From assembly GCF_004795015.1 (NCBI RefSeq), contig NZ_SSBI01000036.1, forward strand, positions 20,265 through 84,264: DNA of 64,000 nt, in the 5' to 3' direction. Positions within the stretch are counted from its first letter, which is position 1. Every line of letters starts with the position of its first letter. The position numbers and the translations under genes are program-made. The notes below the pieces were generated by a model, which ran no database searches, had not been told where the DNA came from, and saw only the letters and a list, made by a program, of their open reading frames with translations. This document shows, one piece after another, positions 41,846 to 49,726 of this stretch. Source of the stretch: Streptomyces sp. A1277. GTDB lineage: Bacteria; Actinomycetota; Actinomycetes; Streptomycetales; Streptomycetaceae.

Positions 41846-42019
41846 GTGTACGACCAGCACACCGCCGAGACCCCTCGCGACCGGCCCGCCCATGAGCCCA
41901 CCACCGTCGAACGCGGCTCGTTCTGCACCGCCCGCTGCGCCTGCGGCTGGTCGGGCCCGGCCCGCCGGTCCCGCGACCGGGCCCGCGCGGACGCCGAGGA
42001 ACACCGCACCACGGCCTGA
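41846..42019 (+). CDS. 57-residue Cys-containing conserved small protein
   Basis: A GTG at 41846 opens a 57-codon frame, MYDQHTAETPRDRPAHEPTT followed by FCTARCACGWSGPARRSRD. The three-Cys pattern CxxxCxC-GW suggests a metal or redox site. I recall the CGWxGPARR pattern from small Streptomyces proteins of unknown role. No Shine-Dalgarno is present, but TACCGT lies 6 bases before the GTG, consistent with a leaderless transcript. It ends 40 bases before the FAD oxidase start. Confidence 0.7.
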   Translation: MYDQHTAETPRDRPAHEPTTVERGSFCTARCACGWSGPARRSRDRARADAEEHRTTA

Positions 42020-42059
42020 GTACCGGCCCTCCCTTCCTCTCCCCCACTCCGGAGGTCCG

Positions 42060-43649
42060 ATGTCCCAGCCGAACCGGCGCACCCTCCTCGCCGCGGGCGC
42101 CGCCGCCGTCCTCACCGGCGCCACCGCCACCGCGTGCAACTCCACCGACCCGGCGGGGGACGCCGCCGGCCCCACACCGGCCTCCCCGACCACCTCCTCG
42201 CCCTCCTCACCCACCAAGTCCGCTTCCTCCGCACCGGCGGACTGGTCCGCGCTGGCCAAAAGCCTGGAGGGATCGCTGATCCGGCCGGACGACACGGCGT
42301 ACCCGACCGCCCGTCAGCTCTACAACACCCGCTTCGACGACCAGAAACCGGCCGCCGTCGCGTACGTCAGGCACGAGGACGACGTCCGCGAGTGCCTGGC
42401 CTTCGCCCGCCGCACCTCCGTACCCGTCGCGATCCGCAGCGGCGGCCACTCGTACGCGGGCTGGTCGAGCGGCGACGGGCGCCTGGTCGTTGACGTCTCG
42501 TCACTCTCCCGCGTCGAGCGGGACGGCACGACCGGCGCGGGCGCCAAGCTCCTCGACGTCTACCAGGGGCTCGCCACGCACGGCCTCACCATCCCCGGCG
42601 GCTCCTGCCCCACCGTCGGCATCTCCGGCCTGACCCTCGGCGGCGGCCATGGCGTCGCCGCCCGCGCCTACGGCCTGACCTGCGACAACCTCACCTCCGC
42701 GACGCTCGTCACCGCCGACGGCTCCACGGTCACCGCCGACGCCAAACGCCACCCGGACCTCTTCTGGGCGCTGCGCGGCGCGGGCAACGGCAACTTCGGC
42801 GTCGTCACCGAACTCCGCTTCCGCACCCGGCCCGCCCCGCAGACCGTCACCGCGTACATGTCCTGGCCGTGGTCGCGCGCCCGCGCCGTCGTGACGGCCT
42901 GGCAGGAGTGGGGCCCCGACCAGCCGGACGAGATCTGGTCCGCCGCGCACCTCGCGGCCGGCCCGGGCGGCATCAACCCGACGGTCTCGGTCTCGGCCTT
43001 CAGCCTCGGTACGTACGAGGACCTGCAGAACGCCGTCGACCGCCTCGCCGACCGCATCGGCGCCTCCGCCACCTCGGTCTCGCTGCGCCGCCGCAGCTAC
43101 CAGGAGGCGATGCTCGTGTACGCGGGCTGCTCGGGCATCACCGACGCGCAGTGCCACCTCCCGGGCACCACGCCCGGCCGCACCACGCAGGGCACCCTCC
43201 AGCGCGAGACGTACGCGGCGGCCTCCGACTTCTACGACCGCTCCCTGCCCCCGGACGGCGTCTCGGCCCTGCTCACGGCGACCGAGGCGTTCACCCGCCT
43301 CGACGCGAGCCGGGGCGGCGGCGGCTCGGTCGCGCTGACCGCGCTGGGCGGGGCCGTGAACCGGGTCGACCCGCAGGCCACGGCGTTCGTCCACCGCCGC
43401 TCCCGGGTGCTCGCCCAGTACATCGGCGCCTGGCGCCCCGGCACGGCGGGCACCGCCCAGCAGAACTGGCTGAAAGACACCCACGCGGCGATGCGCCCGT
43501 ACGCCTCCGGCGCGGCGTACCAGAACTACACGGACCCGTCCCTGACCGACTGGCGCCAGGCGTACTACGGCACGGCGACGACGCGCTTGGCGCAGGTGAA
43601 GAAGCAGTACGACCCGGAGGGGCTGTTCACGTACCCGCAGGGGGTGTGA
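42060..43649 (+). CDS. Secreted BBE-like FAD oxidoreductase with bicovalent flavin site
   Basis: 529 residues; the ATG follows GGAGG. The N-terminus has a twin-arginine signal (NRRTLLAAGAAAV) that ends in ATAC, so a Tat-exported lipoprotein is likely, followed by a Ser/Thr/Pro linker. The FAD domain shows RSGGHSYAGWSS, where His binds flavin C8, and GGSCPTVGISGLTLGGGHG, whose Cys matches the C6 link of berberine-bridge-type oxidases. The C-terminal BBE motif is YQNYTDPSLTDW. Relatives oxidise sugars, alkaloids or antibiotic intermediates; the substrate is unknown. Confidence 0.88.
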   Translation: MSQPNRRTLLAAGAAAVLTGATATACNSTDPAGDAAGPTPASPTTSSPSSPTKSASSAPADWSALAKSLEGSLIRPDDTAYPTARQLYNTRFDDQKPAAVAYVRHEDDVRECLAFARRTSVPVAIRSGGHSYAGWSSGDGRLVVDVSSLSRVERDGTTGAGAKLLDVYQGLATHGLTIPGGSCPTVGISGLTLGGGHGVAARAYGLTCDNLTSATLVTADGSTVTADAKRHPDLFWALRGAGNGNFGVVTELRFRTRPAPQTVTAYMSWPWSRARAVVTAWQEWGPDQPDEIWSAAHLAAGPGGINPTVSVSAFSLGTYEDLQNAVDRLADRIGASATSVSLRRRSYQEAMLVYAGCSGITDAQCHLPGTTPGRTTQGTLQRETYAAASDFYDRSLPPDGVSALLTATEAFTRLDASRGGGGSVALTALGGAVNRVDPQATAFVHRRSRVLAQYIGAWRPGTAGTAQQNWLKDTHAAMRPYASGAAYQNYTDPSLTDWRQAYYGTATTRLAQVKKQYDPEGLFTYPQGV

Positions 43650-43693
43650 GGGGCGGAGGCGGCCCGGGAGAGCGGGGGCGCGCCGGACACGCG

Positions 43694-43726
43694 GGTGCCC
43701 CGGCGCCGAAACGGCGCCGGGGCACC
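43694..43726. terminator. Bidirectional terminator, oxidase / PAP2
   Basis: A 15-bp perfect stem (GGTGCCCCGGCGCCG / CGGCGCCGGGGCACC) with an AAA loop between two convergent genes. Confidence 0.87.
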
Positions 43727-43769
43727 ACACGAAGCCGCGATCCGCTCCCTCGGCCTCTCCCGGCCTCCC

Positions 43770-44504
43770 TCAGGCGGCGAGGCCCTTCTCACCCTCGGAG
43801 CCGCCGCCCGAGCCGGGCCGGGGCTCGGGGATGCCGAGCGCCTCGTCGTCCCCTCCGCCGGAGGCCGCCGCCCGGGGCCGGCGCGAGCGGACGAGCGGGC
43901 CGAGGCGGGCGGACCGGGAGACGGCGCCCACCAGGGGCGTCAGCATCATCATGGCCAGGGGCGCGAGGAGCAGCGCGACGGCCGTGCCGAGGGCGAAACC
44001 GCCGATGACGTCGGTCGGGTAGTGCACGCCCATGTAGATCCGGCAGAAGCCCTCCAGCAGGGCGAGCCCGATGGCGGCGATGCCGAACTTGCGGTGGGCC
44101 ACGAAGAGTCCGACACCGAGGGCCATCGCCATGGTGGCGTGGTCGCTGACGAACGAGAAGTCGTTCTTGCCGTCGACCAGGACGTCGAGCCCCTGGTGGT
44201 CCTTGAACGGCCGGGGCCGTTCCACGAAACCGCGGATCGGGATGTTGATGAGCAACGCGATCCCGGCCGCGAGCGGCGCCCAGACGAGCCCGGCCACCGC
44301 CGACACCGACTCCTCGGCCGTGCCGCGCCGGCGGACGCTCCACCAGCACCACAGGACCACGAGGACCATGCCGAGCATGATCCCGTACTCACCGACGAAC
44401 TCCATGACCCGGTCGAACCAGGTGGGAGCGGCCTTGGCGAGCCCGTTGATGTCGTAGAGCAGGCTGACGTCGGGGTTCGACCCATCCAGTGCGAGTCCAG
44501 CCAT
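43770..44504 (-). CDS. PAP2-superfamily phosphatase, membrane-bound
   Basis: 244 residues with about five or six membrane helices. The three PAP2 motifs are RGFVERPRPF, FVSDHATMAMAL and RIYMGVHYPTDVIGG; the middle one reads SDH rather than the common SGH but keeps the catalytic His. Enzymes of this type dephosphorylate undecaprenyl pyrophosphate or other lipid phosphates at the membrane face. The C-terminus is a Gly/Ser/Glu-rich tail. The ATG at 44504 follows AAGGGG. Confidence 0.87.
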   Translation of the reverse strand: MAGLALDGSNPDVSLLYDINGLAKAAPTWFDRVMEFVGEYGIMLGMVLVVLWCWWSVRRRGTAEESVSAVAGLVWAPLAAGIALLINIPIRGFVERPRPFKDHQGLDVLVDGKNDFSFVSDHATMAMALGVGLFVAHRKFGIAAIGLALLEGFCRIYMGVHYPTDVIGGFALGTAVALLLAPLAMMMLTPLVGAVSRSARLGPLVRSRRPRAAASGGGDDEALGIPEPRPGSGGGSEGEKGLAA

Positions 44505-44743
44505 CTGCTGCGGCCCCTTGCCTTGTCTGCTGCTGCGGCACACGTCCCTGTGCGCCGCGCTTACGAACCCCCGTTTTCGGTTCGTCCACGTCGATCACCC
44601 ACGCGCCCACCAGAGAACGACGCGCTCCGTGCGTACGTTCCACTCTCCACCGAATGATCACGATGACGTTATCGAAGAGTGACACATCGTCGCTGCTCAG
44701 GGCCCGGGCTTCACGGAGAGTTCCGGCCACCGGCCCACGGCGG

Positions 44744-45751
44744 TCAGGCCGCGGGTTCCGTGCTCGGCAGGGCCGCGGCACCGTCCTTGGTCACGCGGGT
44801 GGCGCCGAAGTAGTCAGGCGTGTCGATCTTGTCGAACCGGATGACGGCACCAGTGTACGGAGCGTTGATCATGTAGCCGCCCCCGACGTACAGGCCGACA
44901 TGGTGAATGGCGCGCGAATTGGTCAGATCGTCGGAGAAGAACACGAGGTCGCCGGGGAGCAGTTCGTCGCGGGCGGGGTGCGGCCCGGCGTTGTACTGGT
45001 CGTTGGCCACCCGCGGCAACTCGATGTCCACCGTGCGGTACGCGGCCTGGGTCAGCCCGGAACAGTCGAAGCGCCCACCCTGCTCGGGGGTCCCGTTCCC
45101 GCCCCACAGGTACTTCGTGCCGAGCTTCTTCTGCGCGAAGTAGATGGCACCGGCCGCCTGCTGGGAGGGCTGGACGCGACCCACGGGCCGGGCGAAGCTC
45201 TTCTCCAGGGAGCGGATGATCTTGACGTAGTTCTTGGTCTCGGCGATGTCCGGAACACCGCCCGCCTTGATCACACGGTACGCACCGGCGTTGTACGCGG
45301 CGAGCATGTTGTCGGTGGCGTCACCCGGGACCTTCTTCACGTACCCGGCGAGCTCGCAGTCGTAGGAGGCGGCGGAGGGGATGGCGTCGGCGGGGTCCCA
45401 CACGTCCCGGTCCCCGTCCCCGTCCCCGTCGACGCCGTGCCCGGCCCAGGTCCCGGGGATGAACTGCGCGATGCCCTGCGCGGCGGCGGGACTCTCGGCA
45501 CGGGGGTTCCAGCCGCTCTCCTGGTAGAGCTGGGCGGCGAGCAGGGCGGGGTTGATGGCGGGGCAGAGGTCCCCCCACTTCTGCACGAGCCCCTGGTACT
45601 TGGCGGGCACGGCCCCCTTGGCCAACGCAACGGCCCCCCCACCACCGCCCCCGAGGCCGGCGGCGGCGGAGTACGTACCGACGACGAGCAACGCCACGAA
45701 GCACGTGGCGGCACCGATGCCGATCCCTGCTGCCAACCAGAATTTACGCAC
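44744..45751 (-). CDS. Lytic transglycosylase plus NlpC/P60 peptidase, VirB1-like
   Basis: 335 residues from a GTG at 45751 (MRKFWLAAG); an ATG six codons upstream is an alternative. A signal/anchor helix comes first. The transglycosylase domain has catalytic Glu in QLYQESGWNPRAES and the motif GIAQFIPGTW, plus AAYNAGAYRV. The NlpC/P60 domain has Cys in RFDCSGLTQAAY and His in IHHVGLYVGGG. It cuts both glycan and peptide of the cell wall, the bifunctional layout used by Gram-positive conjugation systems. The T4SS-like operon begins 8 kb further on. Confidence 0.88.
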   Translation of the reverse strand: MRKFWLAAGIGIGAATCFVALLVVGTYSAAAGLGGGGGGAVALAKGAVPAKYQGLVQKWGDLCPAINPALLAAQLYQESGWNPRAESPAAAQGIAQFIPGTWAGHGVDGDGDGDRDVWDPADAIPSAASYDCELAGYVKKVPGDATDNMLAAYNAGAYRVIKAGGVPDIAETKNYVKIIRSLEKSFARPVGRVQPSQQAAGAIYFAQKKLGTKYLWGGNGTPEQGGRFDCSGLTQAAYRTVDIELPRVANDQYNAGPHPARDELLPGDLVFFSDDLTNSRAIHHVGLYVGGGYMINAPYTGAVIRFDKIDTPDYFGATRVTKDGAAALPSTEPAA

Positions 45752-45832
45752 CCCCCAACCATCCCCCATCGGGGGCGGGTTCGGGGATGTTTTCGACGGT
45801 GTGTACGAGTCACCGGGCGCACGGACCGGCGC

Positions 45833-46372
45833 TCAGGAGGCGCCGGCGGACCAGAAGTCGGAGTGGACGTTGGGGCGGGGCAGCGGGTAGACCCCTTCGT
45901 AGGCGGGCCCGTTGGGCGGCGTCGTCGACTCGGCCACCTCGGATTCCTCCACGCAGGGGCTGTCGACCTCGAAGAAGGCTTGCCCCGATCCGAAAATTAG
46001 GCTCACTCCGAAACCACCGCTTGTTTGAGCGTAGATCGCTGGCGAGTACTGGTCATTATTGATTCCCTTGATCCTGTAGCCACGCTCTTTCCAATCCCGC
46101 TCGACAACCCCCAAAAAACTTCCTCGGCGCTCATCGGAAACGATGGTCATCACCGAGCGTCGACGCGTCACGTCACAGCTTCCTGTAGTCGTGGGTCCGT
46201 GAGCCCATTGAATGGCCGGTTCGATGCTCGAAAGCGTCGCGTCCATAATCTCGTCAGCGTGATCGGCAGCTGCCTGCATGTCCATATCTATCCTCTTTCC
46301 GTTTCCAGCGCATCCAGAAAGTGACACCGCCAGGATCAGCGTCATCGTGCGCACTGCGAGGCGAAACATCAT
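45833..46372 (-). CDS. Lipoprotein coupled to the DUF1023 hydrolase, possible immunity partner
   Basis: 179 residues. The signal peptide ends in LSGC-AGN, a clear lipobox at Cys21. The mature protein has WAHGPTTTGSCDVTRRR and a second Cys pair position (VDSPCVEESE). I do not recognise the fold. The ATG overlaps the stop of the hydrolase gene as ATGA, so the two are made together. The DNA is markedly lower in G+C than the chromosome. Surface immunity protein or substrate chaperone is my inference from coupling alone. Confidence 0.72.
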   Translation of the reverse strand: MMFRLAVRTMTLILAVSLSGCAGNGKRIDMDMQAAADHADEIMDATLSSIEPAIQWAHGPTTTGSCDVTRRRSVMTIVSDERRGSFLGVVERDWKERGYRIKGINNDQYSPAIYAQTSGGFGVSLIFGSGQAFFEVDSPCVEESEVAESTTPPNGPAYEGVYPLPRPNVHSDFWSAGAS

Positions 46373-48168
46373 CGATACTCCTCGGCCTTCACTCTCTGTG
46401 ATTTACCGGCACCGACTAGAGCAATGCTGTTCGCAGACGACGCATCTCGCACTGGATCGAAATATTGCCCGTGAGCGTCGACTGACAACCTCCCGCCACT
46501 TACAAGCGCGGGCCCGTCGTCTACCGGGAATCGCCTTGCACCGAACGCTTCGCTCGCGGGATCTTTACCGAACCAGAGATCATCATCTCCCTGGTCAGAC
46601 ACCTCGCCGAAGAGGTGGGCACCCGCAGGGCCCAGGTTGGTTAGCCCGATAAACCCCGCAGCTGTCTGCATCTTTGACGGGACCTTGGTCACGACATCAT
46701 TCTCTGCCGCGCCTACAAATACGTGATCCTTCCCTACCCCGAGGTCTTCCGCCCGATCCACGCCGACCCCCGGGCTGCCGACCAGAACGATGTCGTCAAC
46801 CCCGGGGATCCCACCACTTTGCTGCGTCGCGGCCCCGACAGTACGCGATCCGTAAGAGTGCCCGATTGCCGTCATGTGAGGGTCCTCGTTCTCGTTCGTA
46901 GCCGATAAGCCTCCCATGAACTGATTGAAGGAAGCGCCGCCTTTCTCGGCTCGCTCATTTCCGGACACATCTAGGGTGTCAAGCCAGTCCGGAAATTGAG
47001 GGGCGTCGTACCCAAGCCATGCAATCGCCACACTCGAAGAGTCATGCCTCTGCATTCCAATAGCCGTATCCCTGGCCCGCTTAAGGTCCCCCGTAGCAAA
47101 GTCCTTATCCAACGCCGTATTCAACCCCGGCACATAAGCCGCAACATTCCGCGCCGTATCCGGGTTCCCGAACGACACGATCGCTCGCCCGTTCCCCTCG
47201 TCCCCGATGCCGAGGAGGTACATCGGCGGCTGACCGTCCGCCCTCAGCTGGCGGTCGATCTCCCGCAACCCCGCAAGCCGCATGTGTGACGTCTCGTCGT
47301 TCTGGCCCTCCAGCTTGCCGATCAGGAGTTGGAGGTTGTCGCGGTTCGCCGTGTCGCGGACGAGGGCCGGGATGCCGTCCAGGTTGCCGATCTGGTCCGG
47401 GTACACCGCGAGGTACTCCTCGCGCTGTTCGTCCGTCAGGTGGGCCCACCACTCACGGCGGGCCGCGGGCGTCGCGTCGCGTGGGATGCGGGACTTCAGG
47501 TAGCCGCGCGCAGCGTCCCGTACCGCGGCCGCGTCGCCCGCCGCGTCCGTCCACGTGCGGTCGGGGACCTTCAGGCCCTCCTCCGCCTTGAGCCGCCGCA
47601 GGATGCGGGTGAACCGCCAGTCGATCTCGGCGGCCGTGCGCACCGCCTTCGTGACCCGGTCCGCGATGTCCTGCGCTTTCGCGGCGTTCGGGTTCGGGGT
47701 GACCAGCCCCGATGGCGGGTGCAGGCCGGGCATCTCGTTCACCCGCGCCGTCCCGCCCGGCAACGGCTTGCCGTCGACCAGGCCCTCGCCCCCCTCCGGA
47801 TACGTCACCGAGCCGTCCCCGTGGACGGTGAACTTCAGCGCCTCCGCGTCCTCCAGCGCGTTCCGCAACACCTTCTGCTGGGCCCGCATCTCGTGCGCGA
47901 GGCTGTTCAGCGCGGTACGGACGAGGCCGCACTCCGTGTAGACGTACTGCAGGTTCCGCCCCATCCGCCGCAGCCGGTTCACCGCAGCGTCGGCCGCCGC
48001 CCCCTGCTGGGTCTCGCGCAGGCCGGTCAGGAGCTGCTTCTCGACGCGGTCCCGTCCGGCGTCGGCACGGTTGCTCGCCTTGCCCCAGCCATCGGCCGCT
48101 TCCTCCAGCTCGGCGCACTTGAGGTCCCGTAACTGCGCCCACGTCAGCGTGGAGGAGGGCGCGGTCAT
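46369..48168 (-). CDS. WXG100-like / DUF1023 alpha-beta hydrolase fusion, candidate exported effector
   Basis: 599 residues. Residues 1-120 form a helical hairpin-type region (LTWAQLRDLKCAELEEAADG, LQYVYTECGLVRTALNSLAHEM) like WXG/LXG N-termini of type VII-secreted proteins. A linker with REWWAHLTDEQREEYLAVYP follows, then a DUF1023 alpha/beta hydrolase: nucleophile in AIGHSYGSRTVG, acid in AAENDVVTKVP, His in SVDAHGQYFDP. The start overlaps the upstream gene (ATGA). The C-terminal half, from about 47150 down, is much lower in G+C than the N-terminal half. It may be a lipase/esterase-type toxin; not proven. Confidence 0.8.
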   Translation of the reverse strand: MTAPSSTLTWAQLRDLKCAELEEAADGWGKASNRADAGRDRVEKQLLTGLRETQQGAAADAAVNRLRRMGRNLQYVYTECGLVRTALNSLAHEMRAQQKVLRNALEDAEALKFTVHGDGSVTYPEGGEGLVDGKPLPGGTARVNEMPGLHPPSGLVTPNPNAAKAQDIADRVTKAVRTAAEIDWRFTRILRRLKAEEGLKVPDRTWTDAAGDAAAVRDAARGYLKSRIPRDATPAARREWWAHLTDEQREEYLAVYPDQIGNLDGIPALVRDTANRDNLQLLIGKLEGQNDETSHMRLAGLREIDRQLRADGQPPMYLLGIGDEGNGRAIVSFGNPDTARNVAAYVPGLNTALDKDFATGDLKRARDTAIGMQRHDSSSVAIAWLGYDAPQFPDWLDTLDVSGNERAEKGGASFNQFMGGLSATNENEDPHMTAIGHSYGSRTVGAATQQSGGIPGVDDIVLVGSPGVGVDRAEDLGVGKDHVFVGAAENDVVTKVPSKMQTAAGFIGLTNLGPAGAHLFGEVSDQGDDDLWFGKDPASEAFGARRFPVDDGPALVSGGRLSVDAHGQYFDPVRDASSANSIALVGAGKSQRVKAEEYR

Positions 48169-48572
48169 CGCTCGACCCCGTGGGTCCGCCGGGCCACGGG
48201 CGCGAAGGACGACCGTACGGACTCGTTCGTCTCGCCCTGGGCCCGGGCCACGGCCCGCAGGTTCCCCGCCAGCGCCCCGCACTCGTGGCGTGCGCACTCG
48301 ATACGGCGCACCCAGGACTCCCGTACCGCCCCCAGCTCGGCCAGGGCGCTCAGGCCGACGGTGCCCGCGAGCAGGCCCTCGTGCGCCGTCGCCAGTTCCG
48401 TACGCACCGGGCCGAGGTGCGCGCCCATCCCCTCCGCGCCCCCGGCGGCCCGCAGCCACGCCCCGTCGCTGTGCCGCAGCTCCTCCCCGGCGGAGGACCC
48501 GCCCCCGGCCCCGCCGCCCGCCAGGTCGCTCAGCCTCAGCCGTACACCGCTCGCACCACTCACACCGCTCAC
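48165..48572 (-). CDS. WXG100-like small protein coupled to the hydrolase
   Basis: 135 residues from a GTG at 48572 with AAGGA five bases upstream. Helical, Ala/Gly/Glu-rich, with LRHSDGAWLRAAGGAEGM and VRESWVRRIECARHECGAL. The size and helical-hairpin character fit an ESAT-6-like partner that forms a dimer with the N-terminus of the next protein. Its stop overlaps the hydrolase start. No type VII secretion ATPase is in the window. Confidence 0.7.
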   Translation of the reverse strand: MSGVSGASGVRLRLSDLAGGGAGGGSSAGEELRHSDGAWLRAAGGAEGMGAHLGPVRTELATAHEGLLAGTVGLSALAELGAVRESWVRRIECARHECGALAGNLRAVARAQGETNESVRSSFAPVARRTHGVER

Positions 48573-48635
48573 CCCGTTCCTTGATCGTGGAGCGGCACTG
48601 TGCCAAAACCGGCAACCGCGACACGCCGCGCGCCA

Positions 48636-48675
48636 GAGCGCCGGGGAGCGGGCACGCCCCCGCTCCCCGGCGCTC
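48636..48675 (-). terminator. Terminator upstream of the WXG-hydrolase operon
   Basis: A 17-bp perfect stem (GAGCGCCGGGGAGCGGG / CCCGCTCCCCGGCGCTC) with a 6-base loop, downstream of the pseudogene at 48733. It insulates the toxin-like operon from upstream transcription. Confidence 0.8.
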
Positions 48676-48732
48676 CCAACGCCTCGCCCCCGCCCACGGA
48701 TCACCCGAACGGTGGACCGGTGCGAGGGGTGT

Positions 48733-49566
48733 CTACGCCGTCCTCGGGTCCACCGTGGCCAGCCGGTGCAGCGCGGCCGCCGCCCGGCCCCGCGGTGGGG
48801 TGCCGTCCTCGGGAAGGCGCCACAGGAACTGCTGCGGGATGCCGTCCTCGGCGTCGTACAAGAGGCTCAGCACCGTCTCGTCGGGCTCCCGGAAATCCGT
48901 ACCGGACCAGCCGAGGCGCAGGCCCCAGCGGGTGAGCAGGTCCGGCCGGGCACGCAGTCCGGCGGTGATCAGCCGGGCCACCCGGCGGGCCGGCCACGCC
49001 CAGGTGTCGTCGCCCTCCGCGCGGGCGCGTGAGGCGTCCGGCGCGTACAACGCCTGCGCCCGCGCACGCCGTGCCCACCCGGCCCGCCACCGCACGCCGG
49101 GATCATCCCCGTCCCGGTCGGGCACCGCCTGCCACTCGGGCCGGTCCAGGACGGCCGTCAGCAGCGCCAGTACCGCCTGGCGGCGGCCGGGGCCCCAGTC
49201 GTGCACCATGCCGGAGCCGGTACGGAGCTCCTGGACGGCCGAGAGCAGGAGGGCGTAGTGGTCGAGCGAGGGGGTCAGGAGACCGGCGCCCCGCGCGAGC
49301 GCTTCGTACGCGCGGGCGGCGTCCGGGTAGGAGAGGATTTCGGGGCGGTAGTCCCATGCGGAACAGCAGTCGGCCGGCCCGCGCGACCAACTCCGCGGCG
49401 GCCCGGCCGCCGGATGGCAGGCCCGCCTCCAGCAGCTCCGCCATCCTGATGGCCTCGGCCACCCTCCGCGCCACATCGGGCGACACGTCTCCCGGCAGCG
49501 CGATCAGCCGGTCCCTTACCGCGTTCTGGTCATGGCCTGTCAGCGCGGCGAGCAGGGGGGCGAGTT
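48733..49566 (-). pseudogene. Frameshifted, 5'-truncated gene of unknown function
   Basis: Coding-like sequence runs in one frame from about 49566 (PELAPLLAALTGHDQ, VARRVAEAIRMAELLEAG) to LLFRM near 49356, then continues one frame over as DYRPEILSYPDAARAYEAL to the stop at 48733. The switch falls in a GGG run at about 49353-49355, as if one G had been gained. Out of frame, each side becomes Arg/Trp/Pro-rich nonsense. The 5' end is also missing: stops and unrelated sequence begin just upstream. The C-terminal part (SLLYDAEDGIPQQFLWRLPEDG) is unrecognised. Confidence 0.65.
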
Positions 49567-49671
49567 CGGGTGGGACCGATCCTGACGACGGGCATCATCA
49601 CCGCCCTGCTCATCGCCGCAACGCTCCTCCTGACCGCCCGCGCCGCCGGGCGCGAACCGGCCACCGGCTGA
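49564..49671 (+). pseudogene. Remnant of a membrane protein 3' end
   Basis: A plus-strand frame without a start encodes VGPILTTGIITALLIAATLL followed by LTARAAG and a stop at 49671, which looks like the last membrane helix of a transporter such as an MFS protein. It abuts the truncated minus-strand pseudogene, so the junction at about 49560 may be a deletion or recombination breakpoint. Confidence 0.4.
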
Positions 49672-49726
49672 ACCCGGCCGGGGCGGGAACGGCGCGCCTC
49701 CCGGCGACCTCCGCCGCCCCCGTCGC

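Noticed and set aside
44505..44743. Small gene between PAP2 and the transglycosylase
   Set aside because: No frame has both a ribosome site and coding-like composition; only a 7-bp stem (ACGAACC / GGTTCGT, 44563-44585) stands out.
45833..48572. Complete type VII (ESX) locus
   Set aside because: Only WXG-like substrates are present; no EccC ATPase, EccD channel or mycosin gene occurs in the window.
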